Shown one piece after another: positions 8,992 through 17,098 of a DNA stretch of 64,000 nt (the first letter of the stretch is position 1; each line of letters begins with the position of its first letter). Under the pieces are notes generated by a model. It did not search any database, was not told where the DNA came from, and saw nothing but the letters and a program-made list of their open reading frames with translations. Origin of the DNA: Bacteroides finegoldii DSM 17565 (GTDB taxonomy: Bacteria > Bacteroidota > Bacteroidia > Bacteroidales > Bacteroidaceae); assembly GCF_000156195.1 (NCBI RefSeq), contig NZ_GG688329.1:88635-152634 (forward strand), written 5' to 3'. A program made the translations under genes and the position numbers.

Positions 8992-9921
8992 TTAGAACCA
9001 TTTGATTTTCCGGAATATCACGAACGCCAATGTTGACAATCCGATGGAGAAGAGCACAATCAACGAGAAAGCGAAAGGTACTTCTTCTAGGTGGATATCC
9101 ACATTCATACCATAGAAGCTGGCAATCAATGTCGGGAGCATTAATACAATGGATAAACTGGTCATGCGTTTCATGATTGTATTCACATTGTTCGAGATGA
9201 TGGAAGCGAAAGCGTCCATTGTGCCTGTAAGGATATCACTGTAAATATTGACGGTATTGAGTGCCTGTTTCAATTCAATAATAACATCCTCTACCAATTC
9301 CTTGTCCAGGTAATCCGTGTCTTGGAAAATCGTTTTCAGTTTGCCGATCATCACTTCATTGCCCCGTATGGAAGTATTGAAATAAACCAGTGTTTTCTGC
9401 AATCGCATCAGGCGAAGCAGGTCCTCATTACGGATACTGCGTTCCAATTCCTTTTCCGCAGCACTGATGTCCAGATTTATCTGTTTCAGATATTTCAGAA
9501 ACCATACGGCAGAAGAATAGATAAGCCGTAAAATCAAATCCAACTTATTGCGGACAATGATACCTTTCCGACGGGTATGCTCGATAAAGTCCGGCAGCAA
9601 ATCAGTGTTGTAATAACAGACGGATATGATGATTTCATTATTGGTGATAATGCCGATGGGGACAGTGCCGAAAGGCAGATTCTCGTTTTGCTTGTTCTGC
9701 ACCGGGATGCGCAGAATGGTGAGCAACCAATTCCCCTCCGTGTCTGTACGCGGACGTTCGTCGGTATCGGCAATATCATCAAGAAATGATTCGGGAACAT
9801 TTAGTGTTTTAGTCAGAAATTCAAAGTCATCATTGTTCGGGCATACTACGTTGACCCAGCTATTGGGCAGCCATTGTGCTTTTTCCACAAAGCCAGCCTC
9901 ACAATAAAGATACGTTCTCAT
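8992..9921 (-). CDS. corA: CorA-family magnesium/divalent cation channel
   Basis: A 309-residue CorA-type protein with a long cytosolic N-terminal alpha/beta and helical domain and two C-terminal membrane helices. The signature YGMNV, at the end of the first membrane helix (ASFYGMNVDIHLEE), forms the selectivity loop. CorA works as a homopentameric inner-membrane channel for Mg2+ (and Co2+/Ni2+). The length and topology are standard. It is transcribed away from gpmI, from a predicted promoter at 10061-10068, with a leader of about 130 bases in which I saw no recognisable Mg2+ riboswitch. A GGAGAC sequence lies just before the start. Confidence 0.92.
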   Translation of the reverse strand: MRTYLYCEAGFVEKAQWLPNSWVNVVCPNNDDFEFLTKTLNVPESFLDDIADTDERPRTDTEGNWLLTILRIPVQNKQNENLPFGTVPIGIITNNEIIISVCYYNTDLLPDFIEHTRRKGIIVRNKLDLILRLIYSSAVWFLKYLKQINLDISAAEKELERSIRNEDLLRLMRLQKTLVYFNTSIRGNEVMIGKLKTIFQDTDYLDKELVEDVIIELKQALNTVNIYSDILTGTMDAFASIISNNVNTIMKRMTSLSIVLMLPTLIASFYGMNVDIHLEEVPFAFSLIVLFSIGLSTLAFVIFRKIKWF

Positions 9922-10060
9922 CTTAATTGTCTCCTTTCGTTGTTTAGTACGAGCAGAGACATCGGATATTAATGACTCTGTTCGCTTTAATTAATACTAG
10001 TTGTGCACGTTCGCGGGTTTGAATCGTCCATATTTCTATGATTTTAATTTAAAAGCGTTG

Positions 10061-10068
10061 CAAAGGTA
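10061..10068 (-). promoter_or_regulatory. -7 promoter element for corA
   Basis: On the minus strand this reads TACCTTTG, a perfect TAnnTTTG match, predicting a start of transcription near 10054. No clear -33 TTG is seen at the right distance. Confidence 0.45.
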
Positions 10069-10144
10069 AATAAAATAGTTGGATTGCCCGTTGATAATCA
10101 ACTGGCTTAACATAGATTAAGCGTCATCGTAACCATCTTTTTTG

Positions 10145-10152
10145 TACCTTTG
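10145..10152 (+). promoter_or_regulatory. -7 promoter element for gpmI
   Basis: TACCTTTG matches the Bacteroides -7 consensus and lies 40 bases before the gpmI start. It is divergent from the corA promoter 77 bases away. A -33 TTG is not evident. Confidence 0.5.
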
Positions 10153-10192
10153 CGCCCGAAAATCAGAGTGATAATTTAAATATTGAAATATT

Positions 10193-11707
10193 ATGAGTAA
10201 GAAAGCCCTTTTAATGATCCTCGACGGTTGGGGACTAGGTGACCAAAAGAAAGACGACGTAATCTTCAACACTCCCACTCCTTATTGGGATTATCTGATG
10301 AACACTTATCCTCACTCTCAGCTCCAGGCAAGCGGTGAAAATGTAGGTTTGCCCGACGGACAGATGGGTAACTCAGAGGTAGGACACTTGAATATCGGTG
10401 CAGGACGCGTAGTTTATCAGGACTTGGTGAAAATCAACCGTGCGTGCGCTGACAATAGTATTCTGAAAAATCCGGAAATCATTTCGGCTTTCTCTTATGC
10501 AAAGGAAAACGGAAAGAATGTGCATTTCATGGGACTGACTTCCAACGGTGGCGTACATAGCTCACTGGTTCATCTTTTCAAGCTTTGCGATATCGCTAAG
10601 GAATATAATATCGACAATACATTCATCCATTGCTTCATGGACGGTCGTGATACGGACCCGAAGAGCGGTAAGGGATTTATTGAGGAACTGTCTGCTCATT
10701 GTGAGAAATCGGCAGGAAAGATCGCTTCCATCATCGGCCGTTATTACGCAATGGACCGTGACAAACGTTGGGAACGTGTAAAAGAAGCATACGATCTGTT
10801 GGTGAACGGTGAAGGAAAGAAGGCAACCGATATGGTTCAGGCAATGCAGGAATCTTACGATGAAGGTGTGACGGACGAATTTATCAAGCCGATTGTAAAT
10901 GCCAATGTCGACGGAACAATCAAAGAAGGTGACGTGGTAATCTTCTTCAACTATCGTAACGACCGTGCCAAAGAGCTGACCGTTGTGTTGACTCAGCAGG
11001 ATATGCCGGAAGCAGGCATGCACACCATTCCGGGATTGCAATATTACTGTATGACTCCGTATGACGCTTCTTTCAAAGGTGTACATATCCTGTTCGACAA
11101 AGAAAATGTGGCTAACACTTTGGGTGAGTATCTTTCTGCTAAGGGTATGAGCCAGCTTCATATCGCTGAGACGGAAAAGTATGCTCACGTGACGTTCTTC
11201 TTCAACGGTGGACGTGAAACTCCGTTTGACAAGGAAGACCGTATCCTCGTTCCGTCTCCGAAAGTAGCTACTTACGACTTGAAACCGGAAATGAGCGCTT
11301 ACGAAGTAAAAGATAAACTGGTGGCTGCTATCAACGAAAACAAATATGATTTCATCGTAGTGAACTTCGCCAACGGTGATATGGTAGGCCATACGGGTAT
11401 TTACGAAGCTATCGAGAAAGCTGTTGTTGCTGTAGACGCTTGTGTGAAAGATGTGATCGAAGCTGCTAAAGCACAGGATTACGAAGCAATCATCATTGCC
11501 GATCATGGTAATGCTGACCACGCTTTGAATGAGGACGGTACTCCAAACACGGCTCACTCTCTGAATCCCGTTCCTTGTGTTTACGTGACAGAGAATAAGG
11601 CTGCGAAAGTAGAGAACGGCCGTCTGGCTGATGTCGCTCCGACTATCCTGAAGATTATGGGATTGGAAGTTCCGGCTGAGATGGACGGTAGCGTGTTGAT
11701 TAAGTAA
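10193..11707 (+). CDS. gpmI: 2,3-bisphosphoglycerate-independent phosphoglycerate mutase
   Basis: A 504-residue Mn2+-dependent phosphoglycerate mutase that interconverts 3- and 2-phosphoglycerate in glycolysis and gluconeogenesis. The alkaline-phosphatase-like core is seen in LMILDGWGLGD (first metal Asp), MGNSEVGHLNIGAGR with the phosphorylated serine, CFMDGRDTDPKSG, FNYRNDRAKEL, and the second metal cluster NFANGDMVGHTG and IIADHGNADHA. The length is normal. It has its own promoter and terminator, so it is a single-gene unit. Confidence 0.97.
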   Translation: MSKKALLMILDGWGLGDQKKDDVIFNTPTPYWDYLMNTYPHSQLQASGENVGLPDGQMGNSEVGHLNIGAGRVVYQDLVKINRACADNSILKNPEIISAFSYAKENGKNVHFMGLTSNGGVHSSLVHLFKLCDIAKEYNIDNTFIHCFMDGRDTDPKSGKGFIEELSAHCEKSAGKIASIIGRYYAMDRDKRWERVKEAYDLLVNGEGKKATDMVQAMQESYDEGVTDEFIKPIVNANVDGTIKEGDVVIFFNYRNDRAKELTVVLTQQDMPEAGMHTIPGLQYYCMTPYDASFKGVHILFDKENVANTLGEYLSAKGMSQLHIAETEKYAHVTFFFNGGRETPFDKEDRILVPSPKVATYDLKPEMSAYEVKDKLVAAINENKYDFIVVNFANGDMVGHTGIYEAIEKAVVAVDACVKDVIEAAKAQDYEAIIIADHGNADHALNEDGTPNTAHSLNPVPCVYVTENKAAKVENGRLADVAPTILKIMGLEVPAEMDGSVLIK

Positions 11708-11727
11708 TTTAGATTTTTATAATTGGG

Positions 11728-11755
11728 AGGGCGGGGTAGAACTCCGCCTTTTTTG
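11728..11755 (+). terminator. Terminator after gpmI
   Basis: Arms 11728-11736 and 11742-11750 (core GGCGG/CCGCC, with one G-U pair near the loop) are followed by TTTTTT. It ends the gpmI transcript 20 bases before the next gene. Confidence 0.85.
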
Positions 11756-11774
11756 TCTGATATAAATATTGCAA

Positions 11775-12356
11775 ATGATACAGATTGATGATGTAGTTGT
11801 ATCGCTGGATGTGCTTCGGGAAAAGTTCCTTTGTAATCTGGACGCTTGTAAAGGTGAATGTTGCATTGAGGGAGATGCAGGGGCACCTGTAGAGTTGGAG
11901 GAAGTGGAGAAACTGGAAGAAGTGTTGCCGGTTATTTGGGATGAGCTGGCACCCGAAGCCCGTGCGATAATCGAAAAGCAAGGAGTGGTATATACGGATG
12001 AGGAAGGAGATCTGGTGACCTCTATTGTTAATAATAAAGACTGTGTCTTTACTTGTTATGATGAGAAGGGATGTTGCTACTGCGCTATTGAAAAAGCCTA
12101 TCGTGAAGGAAAAACAGATTTCTATAAACCGGTATCCTGCCATCTTTATCCTATCCGTATCGGAGATTACGGACCTTACAAGGCTGTCAATTATCATCGT
12201 TGGGATGTATGCAAGGCGGCAGTGTTGCTAGGTAAAAAGGAAAACCTCCCGGTTTATCGGTTCCTGAAAGAGCCTTTGATCCGTAAGTTCGGGGAGGAAT
12301 GGTATAAAGAACTGGAAATAGCGGTTGAGGAACTGAAAAAACAACATCTTCTCTGA
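11775..12356 (+). CDS. DUF3109-family cysteine-rich protein
   Basis: A 193-residue cytosolic protein of the Bacteroidota family DUF3109. It is rich in cysteines arranged as in metal-chelating YkgJ-like proteins: CNLDACKGECC near the N-terminus, then CVFTCYDEKGCCYCAIE in the middle, SCHLYP and a later single Cys (VCKAAV). The spacing suggests binding of zinc or an iron-sulfur cluster, but the function is unknown. The ATG at 11775 is chosen; a TTG two codons upstream is possible. It follows the gpmI terminator closely, so it probably depends on its own weak promoter or on read-through. Confidence 0.75.
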   Translation: MIQIDDVVVSLDVLREKFLCNLDACKGECCIEGDAGAPVELEEVEKLEEVLPVIWDELAPEARAIIEKQGVVYTDEEGDLVTSIVNNKDCVFTCYDEKGCCYCAIEKAYREGKTDFYKPVSCHLYPIRIGDYGPYKAVNYHRWDVCKAAVLLGKKENLPVYRFLKEPLIRKFGEEWYKELEIAVEELKKQHLL

Positions 12357-12380
12357 TTCTCGGTTCCACGGGATAGTAAG

Positions 12381-12427
12381 ATGAAAAGAAAAACGCCTGC
12401 TGTGAGATTACTCTCCGGCAGGCGTTT
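12381..12427 (-). terminator. Terminator after gyrB
   Basis: The arms AAACGCCTGC (12391-12400) and GCAGGCGTTT (12418-12427) pair over 10 bp. On the minus strand the hairpin is followed by TTTTTCTTTTC, so it terminates gyrB; on the + strand the T run is weak, but it may also serve the DUF3109 gene. Confidence 0.82.
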
Positions 12428-12474
12428 CCTCGTTGTAAGATGTGAGGTTGGTTTATAAAAACGTAATATGACAA

Positions 12475-14433
12475 CTATGCATCGATATTTGCATACGTTG
12501 CGTTCTCTTCAATAAATTCGCGGCGCGGACCTACGTCTTCACCCATCAGCATGGAGAAGATATAATCGGCTTCCGCTGCATTATCTATATTTACTTGCTT
12601 CAGCATACGGTTTTCGGGGTCCATAGTCGTACTCCATAGCTGTTCCGCATTCATCTCACCCAAACCTTTGTATCGTTGGATGTGTACGGCGCTTTCGGAA
12701 CCACCGCCGTAAGTGTCGATGAAATTTTGAAGCTGCGCGTCTGTCCAGCAATATTCTTTTACCTTGCCTTTCGTACAAAGGTAGAGCGGAGGAGTAGCAA
12801 TGTACAGGTATCCGTTCTGAATGATTTGAGGCATATAGCGGAAGAAGAAAGTCATGATCAATGTGTCGATGTGAGAACCATCGACGTCGGCATCGGTCAT
12901 GATGATAATCTTGTGATAACGCAGCTTTTCGATATTTGCTTCTTTGCTGTCATCTTCCGTTCCGATTGTCACCCCTAATGCGGTATATATATTACGGATT
13001 TCCTCGCTTTCCAAAGCTTTGTGGTACATGGCTTTCTCCACATTCAGAATCTTACCGCGTAACGGGAGGATGGCTTGGAACATACGGTTACGGCCTTGTT
13101 TGGCAGTACCGCCTGCCGAATCTCCCTCGACAAGGAACAGTTCGCATTTAGACGGATCTTTGTCCGAACAGTCGGCCAGTTTGCCCGGCAGACCGCCTCC
13201 GGACATCGGAGACTTGCGTTGTACCATTTCACGGGCTTTTCTTGCAGCGTGACGGGCGGTAGCGGCTAAAATCACCTTGTCAACAATTGTTTTGGCCTCT
13301 TTCGGATGTTCTTCCAAATAGTAGGATAACACTTCACCTACCGCTTGGTCTACAGCACCCATTACTTCGTTGTTACCCAACTTCGTCTTGGTCTGTCCCT
13401 CAAATTGAGGTTCGGCTACTTTTACAGAAATAACAGCGGTCAAGCCTTCGCGGAAGTCATCTCCCGAGATTTCCACCTTCACCTTTTCCAGCATTTTGCT
13501 GTCTTCGGCGTATTTCTTCAATGTACGGGTTAATGCGCGGCGGAAACCGGCCAGGTGCGTACCACCTTCGATGGTGTTGATATTATTAACGTATGAGTGA
13601 ACGTTTTCGGAGAATCCGGTATTGTACATGATAGCCACTTCAATAGGAATTCCCTGCTTCTCTGAATTGAGATAAATAACGTCGTTTATCAAGTGTTCGC
13701 GAGAAGACTCGATGAAGCGTACAAACTCTCTCAGACCTTCTTCCGAATAGAATTGCTCGCTTTTGAAGCTGCCGTCTTCATTTACCACGCGGCGGTCGGT
13801 CAGTGAGATGCGTAGTCCTGCATTCAAGTAGGCCAATTCGCGCAGACGTGAAGCCAATATTTTGTAGTCATACACCGTTTCCGTGAAAATGCTGCCATCC
13901 GGCCAGAATTGTTGGCGGGTACCGGTAATGTCGGAAGTGCCGACTTCTTTTACAGAATAAAGTGGTTTACCTATTTCATACTCCTGCTGGTAAATCTTAC
14001 CACCCCGGAATACTTGAGTAGTCATGTGTGTGGACAATGCGTTCACACAAGACATACCTACACCGTGCAGACCTCCGGATACTTTGTAGGAACCTTTATC
14101 GAACTTACCTCCGGCATGCAGTACGGTCATGGCTACTTCCAATGCCGACTTCTTTTCTTTCTCGTGATAGTCTACCGGAATACCGCGTCCGTTGTCCTGT
14201 ACTGTGATTGAGTTGTCTTCGTTGATTGTCACCTCTATGTGCGTACAGTATCCTGCCAACGCTTCGTCGATGGAGTTATCGACAATTTCGTATACTAAGT
14301 GGTGAAGTCCCTTTACGCTGATGTCACCGATGTACATCGCAGGGCGTTTTCTTACTGCTTCGAGACCTTCCAATACCTGGATACTATCCGCAGAATAAGA
14401 CCCGTTATTGGGAGTGATTTGTTCTTCGCTCAT
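12475..14433 (-). CDS. gyrB: DNA gyrase subunit B
   Basis: A 652-residue type II topoisomerase B subunit that, with GyrA, uses ATP to put negative supercoils in DNA. The GHKL ATPase domain is shown by VYEIVDNSIDEALAGYC (residues about 48-64), the DNGRGIP loop and GGLHGVG. The Toprim domain has EGDSAGGTAKQGRNR and DADVDGSHIDTL, and the C-terminal QRYKGLGEMNAEQL motif is typical of GyrB. The length matches Bacteroides GyrB, which lacks the large insertion found in E. coli (804 residues). It is a single gene with a predicted short leader and its own terminator. Confidence 0.96.
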   Translation of the reverse strand: MSEEQITPNNGSYSADSIQVLEGLEAVRKRPAMYIGDISVKGLHHLVYEIVDNSIDEALAGYCTHIEVTINEDNSITVQDNGRGIPVDYHEKEKKSALEVAMTVLHAGGKFDKGSYKVSGGLHGVGMSCVNALSTHMTTQVFRGGKIYQQEYEIGKPLYSVKEVGTSDITGTRQQFWPDGSIFTETVYDYKILASRLRELAYLNAGLRISLTDRRVVNEDGSFKSEQFYSEEGLREFVRFIESSREHLINDVIYLNSEKQGIPIEVAIMYNTGFSENVHSYVNNINTIEGGTHLAGFRRALTRTLKKYAEDSKMLEKVKVEISGDDFREGLTAVISVKVAEPQFEGQTKTKLGNNEVMGAVDQAVGEVLSYYLEEHPKEAKTIVDKVILAATARHAARKAREMVQRKSPMSGGGLPGKLADCSDKDPSKCELFLVEGDSAGGTAKQGRNRMFQAILPLRGKILNVEKAMYHKALESEEIRNIYTALGVTIGTEDDSKEANIEKLRYHKIIIMTDADVDGSHIDTLIMTFFFRYMPQIIQNGYLYIATPPLYLCTKGKVKEYCWTDAQLQNFIDTYGGGSESAVHIQRYKGLGEMNAEQLWSTTMDPENRMLKQVNIDNAAEADYIFSMLMGEDVGPRREFIEENATYANIDA

Positions 14434-14461
14434 AATTGCCTTTCTAACTTTAATAACAGAG

Positions 14462-14469
14462 CAAATATA
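14462..14469 (-). promoter_or_regulatory. -7 promoter element for gyrB
   Basis: On the minus strand this reads TATATTTG, a full match to TAnnTTTG, about 29 bases before the gyrB start. No clear -33 TTG is seen. Confidence 0.45.
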
Positions 14470-14571
14470 GTGAAATTTGTCGACTTGACGAAGAATAAAC
14501 CGTGAAAAATTAAGAATGGAGGAGGATTCTCCGTTTTCTTGGGTGAACTGGTATATAGGTAATTATAAACA

Positions 14572-14598
14572 AGAAAGGCCGAACTTAAAAGTTCAGCC
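14572..14598 (-). terminator. Terminator after rpsT
   Basis: On the minus strand the arms GGCTGAACTT and AAGTTCGGCC (10 bp, one wobble) with a 2-base gap at the tip are followed by TTTCTTG. It lies 33 bases after the rpsT stop. Confidence 0.82.
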
Positions 14599-14630
14599 TG
14601 GTGCTATATAGAATTATTGAATTCTTCTTA

Positions 14631-14885
14631 TTAAGCGAGCTTGTTGATGTAAATAGCCAACTTAGATTTCAGATTGTTAGCTTTGTTTTTGTGAATCACA
14701 TTTGTCTTAGCCAACTTATCCAACATCTTTGTAATGCCCGGATACATTGCAACTGCTTCTGCTTTGTCAGTAGTTGCGCGAAGCTTTCTAACAGCGTTTC
14801 TCATGGTCTTGCCATAATATCTGTTGTGAAGTCTTCTAGTCTCTTCTTGTCTGATTCTTTTCAGTGATGATTTATGATTTGCCAT
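14631..14885 (-). CDS. rpsT: 30S ribosomal protein S20
   Basis: An 84-residue, very basic protein beginning MANHKSSLKRIRQ, the standard S20 start, with the conserved RNAVRKLR and HKNKANNLKSKLA segments. S20 binds 16S rRNA and helps 30S assembly. The length is normal. It lies 44 bases downstream of tRNA-Glu on the same strand, with one strong promoter before the tRNA and one terminator after rpsT, so both are probably made from one transcript. Confidence 0.96.
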   Translation of the reverse strand: MANHKSSLKRIRQEETRRLHNRYYGKTMRNAVRKLRATTDKAEAVAMYPGITKMLDKLAKTNVIHKNKANNLKSKLAIYINKLA

Positions 14886-14929
14886 CTCGACTAATCTGTT
14901 TTTTTTAGTTCGTTTATTCTTTTAACTTG

Positions 14930-15001
14930 TAGCCCGTGGGGGAATCGAACCCCCCTTTCAAGAATGAAAATCTTGCGTCCTAACCGATAGACGAACGGGC
15001 C
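14930..15001 (-). tRNA. tRNA-Glu (UUC)
   Basis: On the minus strand a 72-base cloverleaf is complete. Acceptor arms GGCCCGT/ACGGGCT pair over 7 positions with a G-U first pair. The anticodon stem CAAGA/TCTTG encloses a loop with anticodon TTC, and the T arm is GGGGG-TTCGATT-CCCCC. The discriminator is A and CCA is not encoded. It sits just upstream of rpsT. Confidence 0.95.
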
Positions 15002-15063
15002 ATTCTGTGTTGCATTTCTGCTTTTGCTTTCTCGAATCTGTGTTTGTTTCTCGATTGCGGATG

Positions 15064-15094
15064 CAAAGGTAGGAACTTTTTTGAAACTGACAAA
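15064..15094 (-). promoter_or_regulatory. Promoter of tRNA-Glu/rpsT
   Basis: On the minus strand TTTG (15091-15094), 19 bases of spacer, and TACCTTTG (15064-15071) form an ideal Bacteroides promoter, predicting a start near 15057, about 56 bases before tRNA-Glu. The other part of this gap (15095-15387) holds no gene I can support. Confidence 0.75.
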
Positions 15095-15352
15095 CAATTT
15101 GCTGAAAAAAATAGCATAAATTTTCCGGTTGTCTTCTTTTGTCTTTCTTTTCTTTCTGATATTCAATTAATTATACTTCTCTGTTTCTCGTGAAAAAACT
15201 TCATTTTTCCTTTTGCCAATATCGGATGTACTTTTGCCTATACCTTATTATATATAAAGGGCGCTCTTTTCCTCTTCCTTCTCTCTGCGAACGGAATCGC
15301 TTATTTTCTTTTATTCGGCAGTCAACGGGATTCTTATTTAGAAGATTTTTTG

Positions 15353-15360
15353 TAGTTTTG
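15353..15360 (+). promoter_or_regulatory. Possible -7 promoter element for recO
   Basis: TAGTTTTG matches TAnnTTTG 28 bases before the recO ATG. Another match, TACTTTTG, is at 15229-15236. Neither has a clear -33 partner. Confidence 0.35.
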
Positions 15361-15387
15361 TTCCGGAATGGAAATTTGTGATTGGTT

Positions 15388-16115
15388 ATGCTGCAAAAAA
15401 CGAAAGGAATCGTTCTTCATACATTAAAGTATAATGATACTTCTATCATTGTAGATATATATACGGAGCTTTCCGGCAGGGCTTCTTTTCTTGTGGCAGT
15501 TCCCCGTTCACGAAAAGCAGCGGTGAAATCCGTTCTTTTCCAGCCGTTGTCTTTTATTGAATTTGAGGCGGATTACAGACCGAATGCGACTCTTTATCGG
15601 GTGAAAGAGGCGAAATCCTTTTATCCTTTTTCTTCCATTCCCTATGATCCTTATAAATCTGCGATGGCACTTTTTCTATCGGAATTCCTTTATCGGGCTA
15701 TTCGGGAGGAGGCTGAGAACCGTCCGTTGTTTGCTTATTTGCAGCATTCCATCATTTGGCTGGATGAGTGCAGGGAAGGATTCTCTAATTTCCATCTTGT
15801 TTTTCTAATGCGTCTTTCCCGTTTTTGGGCCTTTATCCCAATCTGGAAGACTATCATGCCGGTGATTACTTCGATTTGCTGAATGCTTGTTTTACTTCTA
15901 CTCGTCCCCAACTGCATTCATCCTATATCAATCCTGAAGATGCGGGACGTCTTCGGCAATTGATGCGTATGAATTATGAGACTATGCATCTTTTCGGTAT
16001 GAGTCGTGCCGAACGTACTCGTTGTCTGACGACTATCAATGATTATTATAGTCTGCATTTGCCGGACTTCCCGGTATTGAAATCATTAGAAGTGTTGAAA
16101 GAACTGTTTGATTAG
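15388..16115 (+). pseudogene. recO: RecO, DNA repair protein, broken by a one-base frameshift
   Basis: RecO loads RecA on gaps with RecF and RecR. The first frame (from ATG 15388) gives the N-terminal OB-fold (LQKTKGIVLHTLKYNDTSI) and part of the helical domain, then shifts to junk (WAFIPIWKTIM) and stops at 15882. The rest of RecO continues in the next frame from about 15825 (GLYPNLEDYHAGDYFDL) to 16115. The join is the run of five T at 15822-15826: with a sixth T the sequence reads RFLGLYPNLED without a break and gives 242 residues, the normal RecO length. No other damage is seen, so this is either a sequencing or assembly error or a very recent mutation. The conserved remainder favours an error or a reversible slip. 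Confidence 0.9.
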
Positions 16116-16219
16116 CTCCTTTCGGCTGATAGGCACTGATTTAGTAGATGAAAGAAGTAGGGATACAATGTGTTTATTCCCTGCATTGTTCATATTGGAT
16201 ACCGGTATAGATGATTTGT

Positions 16220-16461
16220 CATGGCTGTGGTGACTTCTTCCCACGGCTGTGACGAGATCCTACCACAACCATGACGAGATCTCGTCACGGCCGTGACGAA
16301 TTAACTATGTCGGTGTTTTAACAGAACAATGTCGGTAGTTTTATAAACTTATGCCAGTGCTTTGATAGATGAATGCCGGTACTTGAAGGATGATGAGAGA
16401 CGTTTTGAGGAAATGATGAGAGATACTGGGAGAAATGATGAGAGATAACTCATCGTGAGTT
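16220..16461. repeat. Diverged tandem array with a period of about 22 bp
   Basis: This lies in the gene-free gap 16116-16563. Units with a start like CACGGCTGTGACGA or ATGTCGGT begin at 16220, 16242, 16264, 16286, 16307, 16329, 16351 and 16373, almost exactly 22 bp apart. The pattern passes into GATGAGAGA units at 16392, 16415 and 16437 with the same step. The units are diverged but clearly related in the first half. Palindromes occur inside, e.g. GACGAGATCTCGTC (16273-16286) and TCGTCACGGCCGTGACGA (16282-16299). A period of 22 is not a multiple of 3, and no open frame is favoured, so it is not coding. Confidence 0.75.
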
Positions 16462-16470
16462 ATCTCTCAT
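16438..16470. repeat. Perfect 15-bp inverted repeat (hairpin)
   Basis: The arms ATGAGAGATAACTCA and TGAGTTATCTCTCAT are perfectly complementary and separated by TCG only. The left arm is a unit of the GATGAGAGA array. No T tract follows, so this is not a clear intrinsic terminator. Another copy of ATGAGAGATGAGAGAT occurs at 16510-16525. Confidence 0.8.
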
Positions 16471-16563
16471 AAAGTATATTGCTGATATTTAATCTTTTAT
16501 CTCTGATTTATGAGAGATGAGAGATCGAAAGTAAAAAAAACTTCTCAGTAGAGAGTGGGTGAA

Positions 16564-17013
16564 TTATCCCAAAAGCTCTTTTACTTTTGCTGAGATGGCA
16601 CGGCCTTCGGCAAGTCCTGCCAATTTCTTGGAAGCTACTCCCATTACTTTACCCATGTCTTTTCCGCTGGTGGCACCCACTTCGGCAATGATTTCCTTTA
16701 ATGCCGCTTCCAGTTCTTCGGCAGACATTTGTTTCGGCAGATACTTCTCCATAACGGCTACCTGTCCTAGCTCTGCGTCAGCCAAGTCCTGACGGCCTTG
16801 TCCGATATAGATCTCGGCAGAGTCCTTTCCTTGTTTTACGAGTTTCTGGATGATTTTAAGTGCCGCGTCATCTGTCAGTGTATCGTTAGCTCCCGGAGCA
16901 GTCTTTGCTTCAAGGAAAAACTTCTTAACGTTTCTCAAAGTCTCTAAGGCTACTTTGTCCTTTGCCTTCATTGCGTTTTTTATGTCTTCGCTGACTTTAT
17001 CAAATAAATCCAT
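16564..17013 (-). CDS. GatB/YqeY-domain protein
   Basis: A 149-residue YqeY-like protein, made of the helical domain that is also found at the C-terminus of the amidotransferase subunit GatB. It has the typical start MDLFDKVSEDIKNAMKAKD, the motif RNVKKFFLEAK and the C-terminal GKDMGKVMGVASKKL segment. Its molecular role is not established; tRNA binding is suspected from the GatB relation. It is the last gene of the division cluster, 85 bases after the ftsZ stop, and is preceded by an AT-rich spacer resembling those before ftsW and prfB. Confidence 0.9.
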   Translation of the reverse strand: MDLFDKVSEDIKNAMKAKDKVALETLRNVKKFFLEAKTAPGANDTLTDDAALKIIQKLVKQGKDSAEIYIGQGRQDLADAELGQVAVMEKYLPKQMSAEELEAALKEIIAEVGATSGKDMGKVMGVASKKLAGLAEGRAISAKVKELLG

Positions 17014-17098
17014 ACTATTATAATTAAAAATTAAAGATTAAAAATTATAACTGAAGCCTGATTCTGCGAGTTTATAATCTTCGTTTTTAGTTCTTTGT

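Noticed and set aside
9922..10054. Mg2+ riboswitch in the corA leader
   Set aside because: I looked for M-box-like or other conserved structure and saw none that I could support.
10562..11557. 331-codon open frame opposite gpmI
   Set aside because: It is fully antisense to a well-conserved gene, matches no family I know and reflects gpmI codon bias; the same goes for 1883-2788 opposite sufD and 39685-40599 opposite the envC-like gene.
15190..15381. 63-codon open frame before recO
   Set aside because: It starts with GTG in a T-rich region, has no ribosome site and contains two promoter-like elements; the protein looks random.
16220..16461. CRISPR array
   Set aside because: The spacing is regular, but there is no constant repeat with variable spacers; units drift gradually, they are only 22 bp long, and no cas gene is near.
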